Positions 1-6,012 of a DNA stretch of 6,089 nt are shown piece after piece (the stretch's first letter is position 1; every line of letters begins with the position of its first letter). The position numbers were made by a program, and so were the translations under genes. Source of the DNA: an uncultured Sphingorhabdus sp. (lineage in GTDB: Bacteria; Pseudomonadota; Alphaproteobacteria; Sphingomonadales; Sphingomonadaceae); NCBI GenBank assembly GCA_937873665.1, contig CALMYW010000273.1:1-6089 (forward strand), in the 5' to 3' direction. The notes beneath the pieces are model-generated. The model made no database searches and was not told the DNA's origin. It saw only the letters and a program-made list of their open reading frames with translations.

Positions 1-1
1 C

Positions 2-61
2 GCGCTGATCCAATTCACCTCGGAGGGGACCGAGAAATTGACCCGACAGGAACGAACATGA
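2..61 (+). CDS. Possible C-terminal tail of an upstream gene (partial)
   Basis: The second reading frame is open from the left edge and encodes a 19-residue tail ending in LTRQERT before a TGA stop. That stop overlaps the ATG of the AlpA gene in the four-base pattern ATGA (58-61), which is how translationally coupled genes are often joined. The stretch is too short to identify, and an open frame of this length can arise by chance in GC-rich DNA. The overlap geometry is the only positive evidence. If real, the AlpA gene would be the second or later gene of an operon starting outside the window. Confidence 0.35.
   Translation, partial: ALIQFTSEGTEKLTRQERT
48..52 (+). promoter_or_regulatory. 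Ribosome binding site of the AlpA-family gene
   Basis: AGGAA lies five bases before the ATG at 58, a normal Shine-Dalgarno distance. It decides the start, because the same frame stays open upstream to the window edge (no stop between 1 and 57) and a start further upstream would otherwise be possible. Confidence 0.55.
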
Positions 62-321
62 ATGCACATCCCCAACCTGCCGAGGACGGCGCAAACGCAG
101 AACATGCAACGCCATCTGGCCCCCCGCCGGCCAGGCTTTTGCGGCTGCCTGAAGTCATCGACCGTGTCGGTCTGCGTCGTTCGGCTATCTATCAGCGGAT
201 GAGCGAAGGGCGCTTTCCGAAATCCCGCTCGCTCGGGCCCAAATGCACGGTGTGGGTCGAGGAGGAAATCGACGCGTGGATCAGATCAATTGCGAACAAG
301 CCGCATCGAGGCGCTCCGTAA
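58..321 (+). CDS. AlpA-family (MerR-like winged-helix) DNA-binding regulator
   Basis: This 87-residue protein resembles the AlpA/excisionase group of small DNA-binding proteins, which in phages and integrative elements activate or steer excision and control nearby genes. Residues 27-82 carry the family pattern: LLRLPEV opening the first helix, then VGLRRSAIYQRMSEGRFP as the helix-turn-helix, a basic KSRSLGPK wing, and the closing WVEEEIDAWI helix. The first 26 residues are a Pro/Ala-rich extension with no recognised domain, longer than in many AlpA proteins. An AGGAA site supports the ATG. The HEPN gene follows 37 bases later on the same strand, so the two are probably co-transcribed. Which element it controls, and whether it acts as an excisionase or a transcription factor, cannot be told here. 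The family call is firm; the exact role is inferred. Confidence 0.88.
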   Translation: MNAHPQPAEDGANAEHATPSGPPPARLLRLPEVIDRVGLRRSAIYQRMSEGRFPKSRSLGPKCTVWVEEEIDAWIRSIANKPHRGAP

Positions 322-358
322 ACTATCGCGAAAGAAATCATCGCGCTAAGCTCTGCCC

Positions 359-1051
359 ATGGTTTATCGATATCCGGCAGGCAATCCTCTCCATCCCGAA
401 GCATTGAAAGAGAAGCAGCGCGCGCTTCGCGACGGCTTTTCAACACCGTTGACGCTTCGCGTGCATCGCGCGCTTTCCTGGCTTCGCCGTGCCGAAGCAG
501 AAGAGGAAGACCAGGACGTTCGTTTCATCCTGCTCTGGATCGGTTTCAATGCTGCCTACGCCGGCGACGTGGAAGCCTCCGCCAGCAATTCAGCACCGGA
601 AGGCGAGCGCGGGCTGTTTCAGTCGTTTTTCTCGACATTGGTGAAGTTCGATGCGCGTCACCGTGTCTACGATGCCGTCTGGCAGCGGTTCAGTCAGGAG
701 ATCCGCCTCCTTCTGGACAATCGCTATGTCTACCACCCCTTCTGGCAGCATCAGAACGGTGTTTCAGGTTACGAGGACTGGGAGCACAAACTCGAGCGCG
801 GTCGCATAGCCATCAATCATGCCTTGCGCGAACACGATACGGTGCGGATCCTGTCGATCCTGTTCGATCGACTCTACGTCCTGCGAAATCAGCTGGTGCA
901 CGGCGGCGCGACCTGGAACAGCGATGTCAACCGCGACCAGGTGAGGGACGGAGCGTCGCTCCTTGGCTGCCTTCTACCGATCTTCGTCGATCTGATGATG
1001 GACAACCCGCAGCATGAATGGCCGATGCCGAACTATCCGGTGGTGGACTGA
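359..1051 (+). CDS. HEPN-domain protein, putative ribonuclease (Apea-like)
   Basis: This 230-residue soluble, mostly helical protein is of the HEPN type. An early helix (about 31-68) contains VRFILLWIGFNAAYAGD, the usual 'F-I-x-W-x-A/G-F-N-A' signature of large HEPN proteins. Near the C terminus, residues 176-181 read RNQLVH, a clean R-x4-H motif with Asn after the Arg. This is the catalytic motif of HEPN ribonucleases found in toxins, Abi proteins and CRISPR effectors. Later helices (190-215) contain LLPIFVDLMMDNP. RNA cleavage is therefore possible but inferred. No nucleotidyltransferase antitoxin (MNT) partner lies beside it, so it does not look like a standard HEPN-MNT pair. The ATG at 359 is the only normal start, since an in-frame TAA lies at 347-349. 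No good Shine-Dalgarno is visible, so translation may depend on coupling to the AlpA gene. It ends 27 bases before the convergent 370-aa gene. Confidence 0.72.
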   Translation: MVYRYPAGNPLHPEALKEKQRALRDGFSTPLTLRVHRALSWLRRAEAEEEDQDVRFILLWIGFNAAYAGDVEASASNSAPEGERGLFQSFFSTLVKFDARHRVYDAVWQRFSQEIRLLLDNRYVYHPFWQHQNGVSGYEDWEHKLERGRIAINHALREHDTVRILSILFDRLYVLRNQLVHGGATWNSDVNRDQVRDGASLLGCLLPIFVDLMMDNPQHEWPMPNYPVVD

Positions 1052-1059
1052 GCCTACAC

Positions 1060-1073
1060 GCTGCAATTGCGGC
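1060..1073. terminator. Short hairpin in the convergent gap (weak terminator candidate)
   Basis: The 27-base gap between the HEPN gene and the convergent 370-aa gene holds a small dyad: GCTGC, loop AATT, GCGGC, with a T-G wobble in the stem. It could form a five-pair hairpin on either strand. No T-run follows on either side, so it does not meet the usual intrinsic terminator pattern. It is recorded as the only structure seen in the gap. Confidence 0.2.
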
Positions 1074-1078
1074 CGAAT

Positions 1079-2191
1079 TCACTCCGCAGCTTTCAGGAGT
1101 AGAATCGGCTCATTCTGCTCCTCTCGCGCTGCCTTCAACCACTCTCGCGGAGTAACGCCGTCGTGCTTAAGTTGGGCAAGCGGCGCCGCGCGGGTAGCAG
1201 CGATTGCTTCGCGCTGGCGCCAGCGCTGAGCGATAGGTGCCGCTTCGTCAACAGCAGCGGCGAGGGCGCCTGCCCATTCCAGCGAAGCCCGGTCGATGGA
1301 AGATGGAATTCGTGCCATCACCAGATCGGCCTTACCTACGGTTCCGGTCAACCCCTCGATCTGGCGAGCATTCTCACTTGCCGCCGAGCTTGCTGCCTCG
1401 CTTTCGTTGCAGGCCATTAGACAGGCAACCCGCAGGCCTCCAGCTAGTGCGAGTGCATCGATAATGGGATCCGCCAGATCAAATTCGGGCGGCATGGCGA
1501 AGAGCAATTCCCGCGCGCGTCCCTCAAACCTGTCCTGATGCGGCCGCGTCGCCTGTGCGACGTCAAGCCAGACCTGGGTAGCGCGCTCCTGGTTCGACAT
1601 TAGCCAGGCTTCCTCAAACAGCTTGACCTGAGATCGCAATGCCGAGAATTCGCTGGCCAGCTGGTCCTGTCGAATGCGTTCCACCGCAGCGAGTATCCGG
1701 TCTGTACTTTCTGTAAGCGCAGCCAGAGTTTGCTCTACCCGCGACAGGCGTGCATTCATGATCCCGAACCCGACCAGCGATACACCTATTCCCGTTGCGC
1801 TGAGCGCCAAATTGGCAACACCGAGGTTTTCCAGCGTCTGCATGCCACTTGCTAGCGCGTCGACCTTACTTTCGACCCTTTTCACTCCGCGGCGGATAAT
1901 CTCATTCTGGACATTCCCGCCGAGCGAGCTTGCCAACTGTGTGCTAGCGACCGCAGCTCCGGCGATCGGGTTGCCTGTCGTCATGCTCGTTTTGGCGAAT
2001 GTGCTGCCAGCTCCCGACACAGACTCAAGTAAAGCTCCGGCGGCTCCGGTCTCCTGAAGATATGAATGAATCTTGCCCTTGAGCGGGCCAGCAGCATGGC
2101 GGACGACGGAACCTACGATCCTGAGCTTCCCGGCCTTGATCCCCGTTGCTGCATCGAGTGATGCGATGAACAGTCCTCCGACATCGCTCAT
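1079..2191 (-). CDS. Unrecognised protein with hydrophobic segment and coiled coil
   Basis: I do not recognise this 370-residue protein. The first about 100 residues are rich in Gly, Ala, Ser and Thr (GAAGALLE, SGAGSTF, GNPIAGAAVAS). A hydrophobic stretch at about 123-145 (LGVANLALSATGIGVSLVGF, then GIM) is long enough to span or insert in a membrane. It is followed at once by a heptad-like helix (about 147-195, ARLSRVEQTLAALTES onward) predicted to coil. The rest is helical and Ala-rich and ends LLLKAAE. No signal peptide and no catalytic motif are seen. The open frame continues 31 codons upstream, but I choose the ATG at 2191: it overlaps the stop of the upstream gene as ATGA (2188-2191), the mark of translational coupling. 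The hydrophobic-then-coiled layout is seen in membrane-inserting helical proteins, but that role is inference. A structural or scaffolding role is equally open. Confidence 0.75.
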   Translation of the reverse strand: MSDVGGLFIASLDAATGIKAGKLRIVGSVVRHAAGPLKGKIHSYLQETGAAGALLESVSGAGSTFAKTSMTTGNPIAGAAVASTQLASSLGGNVQNEIIRRGVKRVESKVDALASGMQTLENLGVANLALSATGIGVSLVGFGIMNARLSRVEQTLAALTESTDRILAAVERIRQDQLASEFSALRSQVKLFEEAWLMSNQERATQVWLDVAQATRPHQDRFEGRARELLFAMPPEFDLADPIIDALALAGGLRVACLMACNESEAASSAASENARQIEGLTGTVGKADLVMARIPSSIDRASLEWAGALAAAVDEAAPIAQRWRQREAIAATRAAPLAQLKHDGVTPREWLKAAREEQNEPILLLKAAE

Positions 2192-2865
2192 AGGGCCATG
2201 CTCCGCGCCTCGTTGCCTACGCTTTCCACCACTGCAATGAGTTGTCCCATCAGTGGGAGTGGATCGCCTGCTGGAGCCATCCACGCCGTCTCGATCCGTG
2301 CCTGTGCGGAACGGCGGAGACGATCATGGAGACCCGCGCCGCTCTGCAATTTCTGACTCGCAGCCTCGCTTGCCTCCCCGACCACTGAAAGCGCCCAGCT
2401 GCCCCATTCCTTCGCACTCTTCACCAGATCTTGATTGGAGATGGTCTCCATCATTGTGGCTAGTCTGCCGGTGGAGGTTGCGACGGATTCCTTAGGTGCA
2501 TCCACTTTGGGTTGAACTTCGACCTCAGGTTCAAGCGATGGCATTTGGAGCATGGTCAGGCTTTCCAGCAGCGCATCTGCGAGCGCGTTGTATCCGGGGT
2601 CGATCGTACGCAACTGTTCAGCAGCGCCCTCGATCAGCTTCTCAAGCTCGCTGACGATCATCTCGCGCATTACAACGTCGACCCTTTCGCGTGTAAAACT
2701 GGCAGGATCCCAGAGCGTCTCAACGATGCCGGCTTCGGCAAGGCGCTCTTCCACCCCGCGCTTGGCTTCTATTCCAGCACGATTGACGATGCCCCAGATG
2801 GCCATGATCAGGTCGTCGCGCCACGACAGGGTAGCCTGGCGTCTTTCCAGCAAATCGAGATCCAT
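2188..2865 (-). CDS. Unrecognised two-part helical protein, operon leader
   Basis: This 225-residue protein is not recognised. It appears to have two helical halves: residues 1-110, with SWRDDLIMAIWGIVNRAG and a charged helix VVMREMIVSELEKLIEGAAE, and residues 129-225, ending in DPLPLMGQLIAVVESVGNEA. They are joined by a Pro/Glu/Val/Lys-rich linker at about 111-128 (LEPEVEVQPKVDAPKES). There is no signal peptide, membrane segment or enzyme motif. The frame is open 17 codons further upstream to an ATG at 2916, but a strong AAGGGGG Shine-Dalgarno (2871-2877) stands five bases before the ATG at 2865, so I start there. The gene overlaps the next one by four bases, so the two products are probably made in fixed ratio and may form a complex. 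It diverges from the membrane protein gene across 132 bases. Confidence 0.75.
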   Translation of the reverse strand: MDLDLLERRQATLSWRDDLIMAIWGIVNRAGIEAKRGVEERLAEAGIVETLWDPASFTRERVDVVMREMIVSELEKLIEGAAEQLRTIDPGYNALADALLESLTMLQMPSLEPEVEVQPKVDAPKESVATSTGRLATMMETISNQDLVKSAKEWGSWALSVVGEASEAASQKLQSGAGLHDRLRRSAQARIETAWMAPAGDPLPLMGQLIAVVESVGNEARSMAL

Positions 2866-2997
2866 CAATTCCCCCTTCTCAAGGGCTAGATTGCGGAAAT
2901 GTTTGCTGAACACCAATCAAAATTCGCTGGATCACTGCCGGTGCGACCACTTTTGACGTAAGAGCAATTGAATGTCGTATGGAAGGGATACCGTGCG
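2866..2997. promoter_or_regulatory. Divergent intergenic region between the coupled operon and the membrane protein gene
   Basis: These 132 bases must hold the leftward promoter of the two-gene operon and the rightward promoter of the membrane protein gene, as both flanking genes start here facing away from each other. It is visibly more AT-rich than the genes around it. A TTGACG at 2953-2958 resembles a -35 box on the + strand, but no good -10 hexamer follows at 16-18 bases and the resulting start would fall on the ribosome site. I therefore do not assign promoters. AAGGG at 2983-2987 is the likely ribosome site for the ATG at 2998. Confidence 0.4.
2871..2885 (-). promoter_or_regulatory. Shine-Dalgarno site inside a small hairpin
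   Basis: On the minus-strand transcript the sequence CCCTT-GAG-AAGGG (2885 down to 2873) forms a perfect five-pair stem with a three-base loop. Its right arm is part of the AAGGGGG Shine-Dalgarno of the 225-aa gene, five bases from the ATG. Folding would partly hide the ribosome site and could dampen or regulate translation of the two-gene operon. The stem is short, so the effect is uncertain; the Shine-Dalgarno itself is clear. Confidence 0.45.
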
Positions 2998-3726
2998 ATG
3001 ATAAGTGTTGCGAGCTTTTGCTTACTTGCAGTTGTACTTGCGCTTGCCGTTTGGCTCGCGATCGCTTTGCTGGAACTCATTGTAAGAGCGGTGCTGACCG
3101 TTGGGATGGCGTTTTCTTTCGCCATCGCTATTGGGATTTTTTCCTCGTCAGACGCCGATAGCGGTGTCGCATGCGGTATATTGGCCTTTGGCCTCGCTCT
3201 TGCCCCGTGCTTCTACGTCGTAAGCCGGGTGCGTGCCGCGCAATCCGCACGAAAGACCAAGCAAAGCCAGGCGGGCTCATCACGTTCCAGAGTTTCGTTG
3301 CCCAACGAGTACGTCGAGCCCGTATCAACCTTTGCGGAAAAGGCTCTTAGCAAAGCGTGGGACGAAGCGATGCGTCTCGCACCATGTGAAGAACTGGCGG
3401 TGGCTCGCGAGGCCTGCGCTCAATTTATGGCTGTTAGCGAAAAAGAGGGCTCATGTGATTTGAATTTGATCGGCTTTTCCGTATTCGTCCGCCGCCATGT
3501 TCCTGAACTCGTTAAGGAAACGGGCGAATTGCTTGAGCTGGTGGAAAAATCCGAGCGCGTGACAGCGATTGAACGTCTGACCGCCGACCTGATTACGGTA
3601 GGAAAGGGAGCGCGTGACCGGCTCGATGCGATTTCCCAGCGTTTGCGCGATAAGCTTGCAGCGCGTCGGCAGCGGGTGGCTTCCGAATTAGGGAATGGGT
3701 GGGAGCCGTTCCAATCGAATCCATAG
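2998..3726 (+). CDS. Unrecognised membrane protein with cytoplasmic helical domain
   Basis: This 242-residue protein, not assigned to a family, starts with a strongly hydrophobic block. Likely membrane helices are about 5-28 (ASFCLLAVVLALAVWLAIAL), 30-48 (AVLTVGMAFSFAIAIGIF) and 57-76 (GVACGILAFGLALAPCFYVV); the first two might act as one unit. A basic stretch, SRVRAAQSARKTKQ (about 76-89), follows and by the positive-inside rule puts the C-terminal part in the cytoplasm. A Ser/Arg-rich linker leads to a charged helical domain (105-235) with EYVEPVSTFAEKALSKAWDEA and a terminal LRDKLAARRQRVASEL helix. The frame also offers a TTG start at 2968, ten codons upstream. I prefer the ATG at 2998 because GGAAGGG precedes it and the hydrophobic segment then starts near the N terminus. 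It is a single-gene unit, divergent from the coupled operon and convergent with the ATPase gene. Its base composition looks lower in GC than the ATPase gene, hinting at a separate origin. Confidence 0.7.
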   Translation: MISVASFCLLAVVLALAVWLAIALLELIVRAVLTVGMAFSFAIAIGIFSSSDADSGVACGILAFGLALAPCFYVVSRVRAAQSARKTKQSQAGSSRSRVSLPNEYVEPVSTFAEKALSKAWDEAMRLAPCEELAVAREACAQFMAVSEKEGSCDLNLIGFSVFVRRHVPELVKETGELLELVEKSERVTAIERLTADLITVGKGARDRLDAISQRLRDKLAARRQRVASELGNGWEPFQSNP

Positions 3727-3829
3727 CGTGGGTTACGGTGCAGATCTGGGGTTAGGTCTGTTGATCGCGATGCAATCTGGCAGCCTCCTAAGCATGCGCA
3801 TCCCATGTCAAATTCAGGTTTATCTCCGT

Positions 3830-3844
3830 CGCAGTTATTCTGCG
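3830..3844. terminator. Hairpin in the convergent gap after the ATPase gene
   Basis: CGCAG, loop TTATT, CTGCG is a perfect five-pair dyad nine bases past the ATPase stop codon on the minus strand, at the far end of the 126-base convergent gap (3727-3852). It could fold in either transcript. No T-run follows on either strand, so it is at best a weak or factor-assisted stop signal or an RNA 3'-end stabiliser. The remainder of the gap shows only short palindromes (CAGATCTG at 3741-3748, ATGCGCAT at 3794-3801) with no clear role. Confidence 0.25.
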
Positions 3845-3852
3845 TCCGTTCT

Positions 3853-5931
3853 TCATGCTGCCCATTGTTCCTTAGCTTTCATCCGCGCGGATCCTTCATC
3901 CATTTTCGGAACGTGAAAACCCATGATGCCCCGGCTGTGATCACCGCGCGCATCAATTTCCTCGCGTAGCCAGCGCAGCAGAACAGCCGGCTCGCGCTCT
4001 GCCAGCAAGCGAGCACGGTGCGCGACGACGGCAAAGTCACCCGGTGTTTGTCCCTCATGGACTGGCCACTCCGCCGGCCAGACCTGGCCAAAGTGTGCCT
4101 GAAAGAGCTTGCGGGCCTGGTCGGTCGTCATCGACCTGAAGGTGGCGCGCATGGTGAAGCGCCGCTGCGTCGCCGCATCCAGCTTGTCGGCGAGGTTCGT
4201 CGTTGCGACGAACGGTGTCCGCAAATGTTCGAGTTGCACGAGCATCTCGTTAACCTGGCTCACTTCCCAGCTCCTCTGTCCCGCTTCGCGCCTGTAGAGG
4301 AAACTGTCTGCTTCATCGATGAGCAGCATGGCGCCGCGTTCCGCGGCCCTTGCGAATGCCTCGGCGATGTTCTGCTCGGTCTCGCCGACAAATGGGCTCA
4401 TCAGGTCCGAGCACCGTCGCTCTTCGATTTCGATGCCCATGACCTCGGCGAGATGCCTTGCGAACGCAGACTTCCCCGTCCCGGATGGACCTGACAGCAG
4501 CAGGCTCCAACCACGGTCCGGCGAATTTGCCAGCTGCTCTGAAAGTCGAGCAAGATCGGTGTCCGCTCGCGACAACTGCGGGTCATAGACGGAACTTCCA
4601 GGACTATCGGGTGCGCAAGACTGACCGAGAATGCGCATCACGCTGTGAATGGCAGTCTTCGCAACATCGGCTCCACCGCTGGCGAGCTGAGCCGCCTTCA
4701 AGCCTGACGCGACGACTGCTGGCGGCGCTTTCAAGCTCGCAATATCGCGCAGCTCTGTTGGGCTTAGCGAAACCGATGCAGCTTCTGCCGATCTCTTTAC
4801 GACACGCTCGCGCACAGAGAAGCGCGGTCGGTCGAAACCAATGGCAAGGGTCATCCGCCGCAAGATTGCCGGGTCAAGCCGAGAACGCTGATTGACGATC
4901 CAGATCGTAGTCACTTGCGGGTTTTCGACCAGGCGATTAATCCACTGCTTCGAGCTGCCTTTGCGTTCGCTCATCATGAGCACGTCATCCGCTTCATCGA
5001 CAACAATGACGCGATTCCGGCGATGTCGGCACATCGCGCGCAGCACCATCAGATGATCAAGGCGTTCGGAGCGATCGGGTTCATTGCCGAAGTCGTCGGC
5101 AAGACCTGCGAAGATAGCGCCGCTCCCGGCTTCCGCGGCGAGCGTGCGAGCAAATTCGGTTTTTCCCGTGCCCGGCTCGCCAAACAGCAGAATGCTGACC
5201 GGCTCCTTGGTGGCCAGAACCTTGAGTGCCACGCCGCGCAGCGGATCAATGTGCTCAAAATCGTCCCAGAGCAATGTGCCTGCTTCCGGGTCGGGCATGA
5301 GCCAGCGCAGCATCTCTTCTTGTGTCTCGGCATTCACGCGGATCAGGCGCTTGAGCAGCGGACTCAGACTATACTCACCATCACGATCGTCATGCAGCAG
5401 CCGACAGGAAAAGAGCGGAGCGCCAGGCATCAACTTCTGCTCTACGAGGTTGCTTTCCAGTCCGGAGAGACGCGCGACCACGGTCGGAGTGAGGTTGCTG
5501 CAGGAGAAGGGGGCTCGGCGCACAAGGTCGCGCCAGCATTCCAGCTTTCCCCAGCGGGCAAAGATAGTGAGGATCGTGATTTCGGTATCGTCGAGACCAA
5601 ACAGCTCTCCGACCCAGCCAAAGATGCAGTCAAGGTCGGTAGTTTCAGGACGCTTGAGCGCCAATTGCCTTGCGACCGTTCGCATCTCCGTCGAAGATGG
5701 CCTCTCGCGATTGGCCACCTTGCGCAAGGCATCAACCGGCACTTCCTGCTCGATCAGTTCGATCAGGTCTTCGCCGCAGCGCTTCAGCTGATGAGAAGTC
5801 AATGCGCGCAGTACTCTCGCCGCAGCGTTTGCAAAGTGCGCTACTTCGCCCTTTGAGTGCGGTCCGAATTCGGTTTGTGCAGTCAGACGACGTCCCATTT
5901 CCTTCGCGATCTCCCTGAGTGCCGGTTTCAT
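3853..5931 (-). CDS. Tandem AAA+ ATPase (Cdc48/SpoVK-like, two ATPase modules)
   Basis: This 692-residue ATPase has two AAA+ modules. Residues 1-240 form a helical N-terminal region I do not recognise. Module 1 (about 240-400) has Walker A GEPGTGKT (251-258), Walker B VIVVDEAD (308-315), a sensor-1 Asn in WIVNQ (N347) and paired arginines in LDPAILRRM (R358, R359). Module 2 (about 470-640) has Walker A GPSGTGKS (481-488), Walker B MLLIDEAD (535-542), sensor-1 ATTN (576-579), RRF (590-592) and the classical-clade segment FVGETEQNIAEAF, whose FVG (514-516) sits where pore loop 1 lies in substrate-threading AAA proteins. Module 1 lacks that aromatic-hydrophobic-Gly loop. Both sites keep the Lys, Asp and Glu needed for ATP hydrolysis. 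By family analogy it would form a ring that remodels or unfolds protein; the substrate is unknown. No protease domain or membrane segment is seen. The ATG at 5931 has only a poor ribosome site (GGGA abutting it), and the Met at residue 12 (5898) is an alternative. It is a monocistronic unit convergent with the membrane protein gene. Confidence 0.87.
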   Translation of the reverse strand: MKPALREIAKEMGRRLTAQTEFGPHSKGEVAHFANAAARVLRALTSHQLKRCGEDLIELIEQEVPVDALRKVANRERPSSTEMRTVARQLALKRPETTDLDCIFGWVGELFGLDDTEITILTIFARWGKLECWRDLVRRAPFSCSNLTPTVVARLSGLESNLVEQKLMPGAPLFSCRLLHDDRDGEYSLSPLLKRLIRVNAETQEEMLRWLMPDPEAGTLLWDDFEHIDPLRGVALKVLATKEPVSILLFGEPGTGKTEFARTLAAEAGSGAIFAGLADDFGNEPDRSERLDHLMVLRAMCRHRRNRVIVVDEADDVLMMSERKGSSKQWINRLVENPQVTTIWIVNQRSRLDPAILRRMTLAIGFDRPRFSVRERVVKRSAEAASVSLSPTELRDIASLKAPPAVVASGLKAAQLASGGADVAKTAIHSVMRILGQSCAPDSPGSSVYDPQLSRADTDLARLSEQLANSPDRGWSLLLSGPSGTGKSAFARHLAEVMGIEIEERRCSDLMSPFVGETEQNIAEAFARAAERGAMLLIDEADSFLYRREAGQRSWEVSQVNEMLVQLEHLRTPFVATTNLADKLDAATQRRFTMRATFRSMTTDQARKLFQAHFGQVWPAEWPVHEGQTPGDFAVVAHRARLLAEREPAVLLRWLREEIDARGDHSRGIMGFHVPKMDEGSARMKAKEQWAA

Positions 5932-5946
5932 TCCCGGTCATAAACC

Positions 5947-5990
5947 ACATCGATGCGACAAAAATGGTCGTAAAAAGTGTGGATCGATGT
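5947..5990. promoter_or_regulatory. Dyad-rich upstream region of the AAA+ gene (possible operator)
   Basis: Just upstream of the ATPase start are two inverted copies of ACATCGAT (5947-5954 and, as ATCGATGT, 5983-5990). Between them lies a second dyad, CGAC-N7-GTCG (5956-5970), followed by an A-rich run. The left copy is also inside the perfect palindrome CATCGATG (5948-5955). Nested symmetric sites in an AT-rich stretch before a start codon are typical of repressor or activator binding regions. No confident -35/-10 pair was found, and the regulator, possibly the AlpA-like protein, is a guess. Confidence 0.35.
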
Positions 5991-6012
5991 CGAACTCACT
6001 TGCTCTTGCCGA

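Noticed and set aside
19..34. CTCGG-AGGGGA-CCGAG hairpin before the AlpA gene
   Set aside because: It is a perfect but five-pair stem inside a possibly coding stretch, with no T-run; too short to call a terminator or an operator.
1674..2057. A 127-codon + strand open frame opposite the 370-aa gene
   Set aside because: It is antisense to a gene supported by an ATGA operon junction, and its Ser/Ala/Pro-rich translation has no motif.
2192..2284. N-terminal extension of the 370-aa protein to an ATG at 2284
   Set aside because: The extension (for example SSRRSTPTDGTTHC) looks like out-of-frame translation of the upstream gene's end, and the ATGA overlap start at 2191 is far more typical.
2552..2956. 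A 134-codon and a 125-codon + strand open frame opposite the 225-aa gene
   Set aside because: The minus-strand gene has a strong Shine-Dalgarno and a coupled downstream gene; these frames have neither.
3420..3806. A 128-codon minus-strand frame opposite the membrane protein gene
   Set aside because: Its translation is Ser/Arg-rich and low in hydrophobic pattern, whereas the + strand frame gives clear membrane helices and a charged domain.
4018..4895. Overlapping + strand open frames of 145-158 codons opposite the second AAA+ module
   Set aside because: They are antisense shadows of the conserved ATPase coding sequence, with no ribosome site or recognisable motif.
4915..5856. A 313-codon open frame on the + strand, opposite the AAA+ gene, and a second of 235 codons at 5084-5791
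   Set aside because: Both lie antisense within a gene with clear AAA+ motifs. Long antisense frames are common in GC-rich coding DNA, and the translations show no domain pattern.
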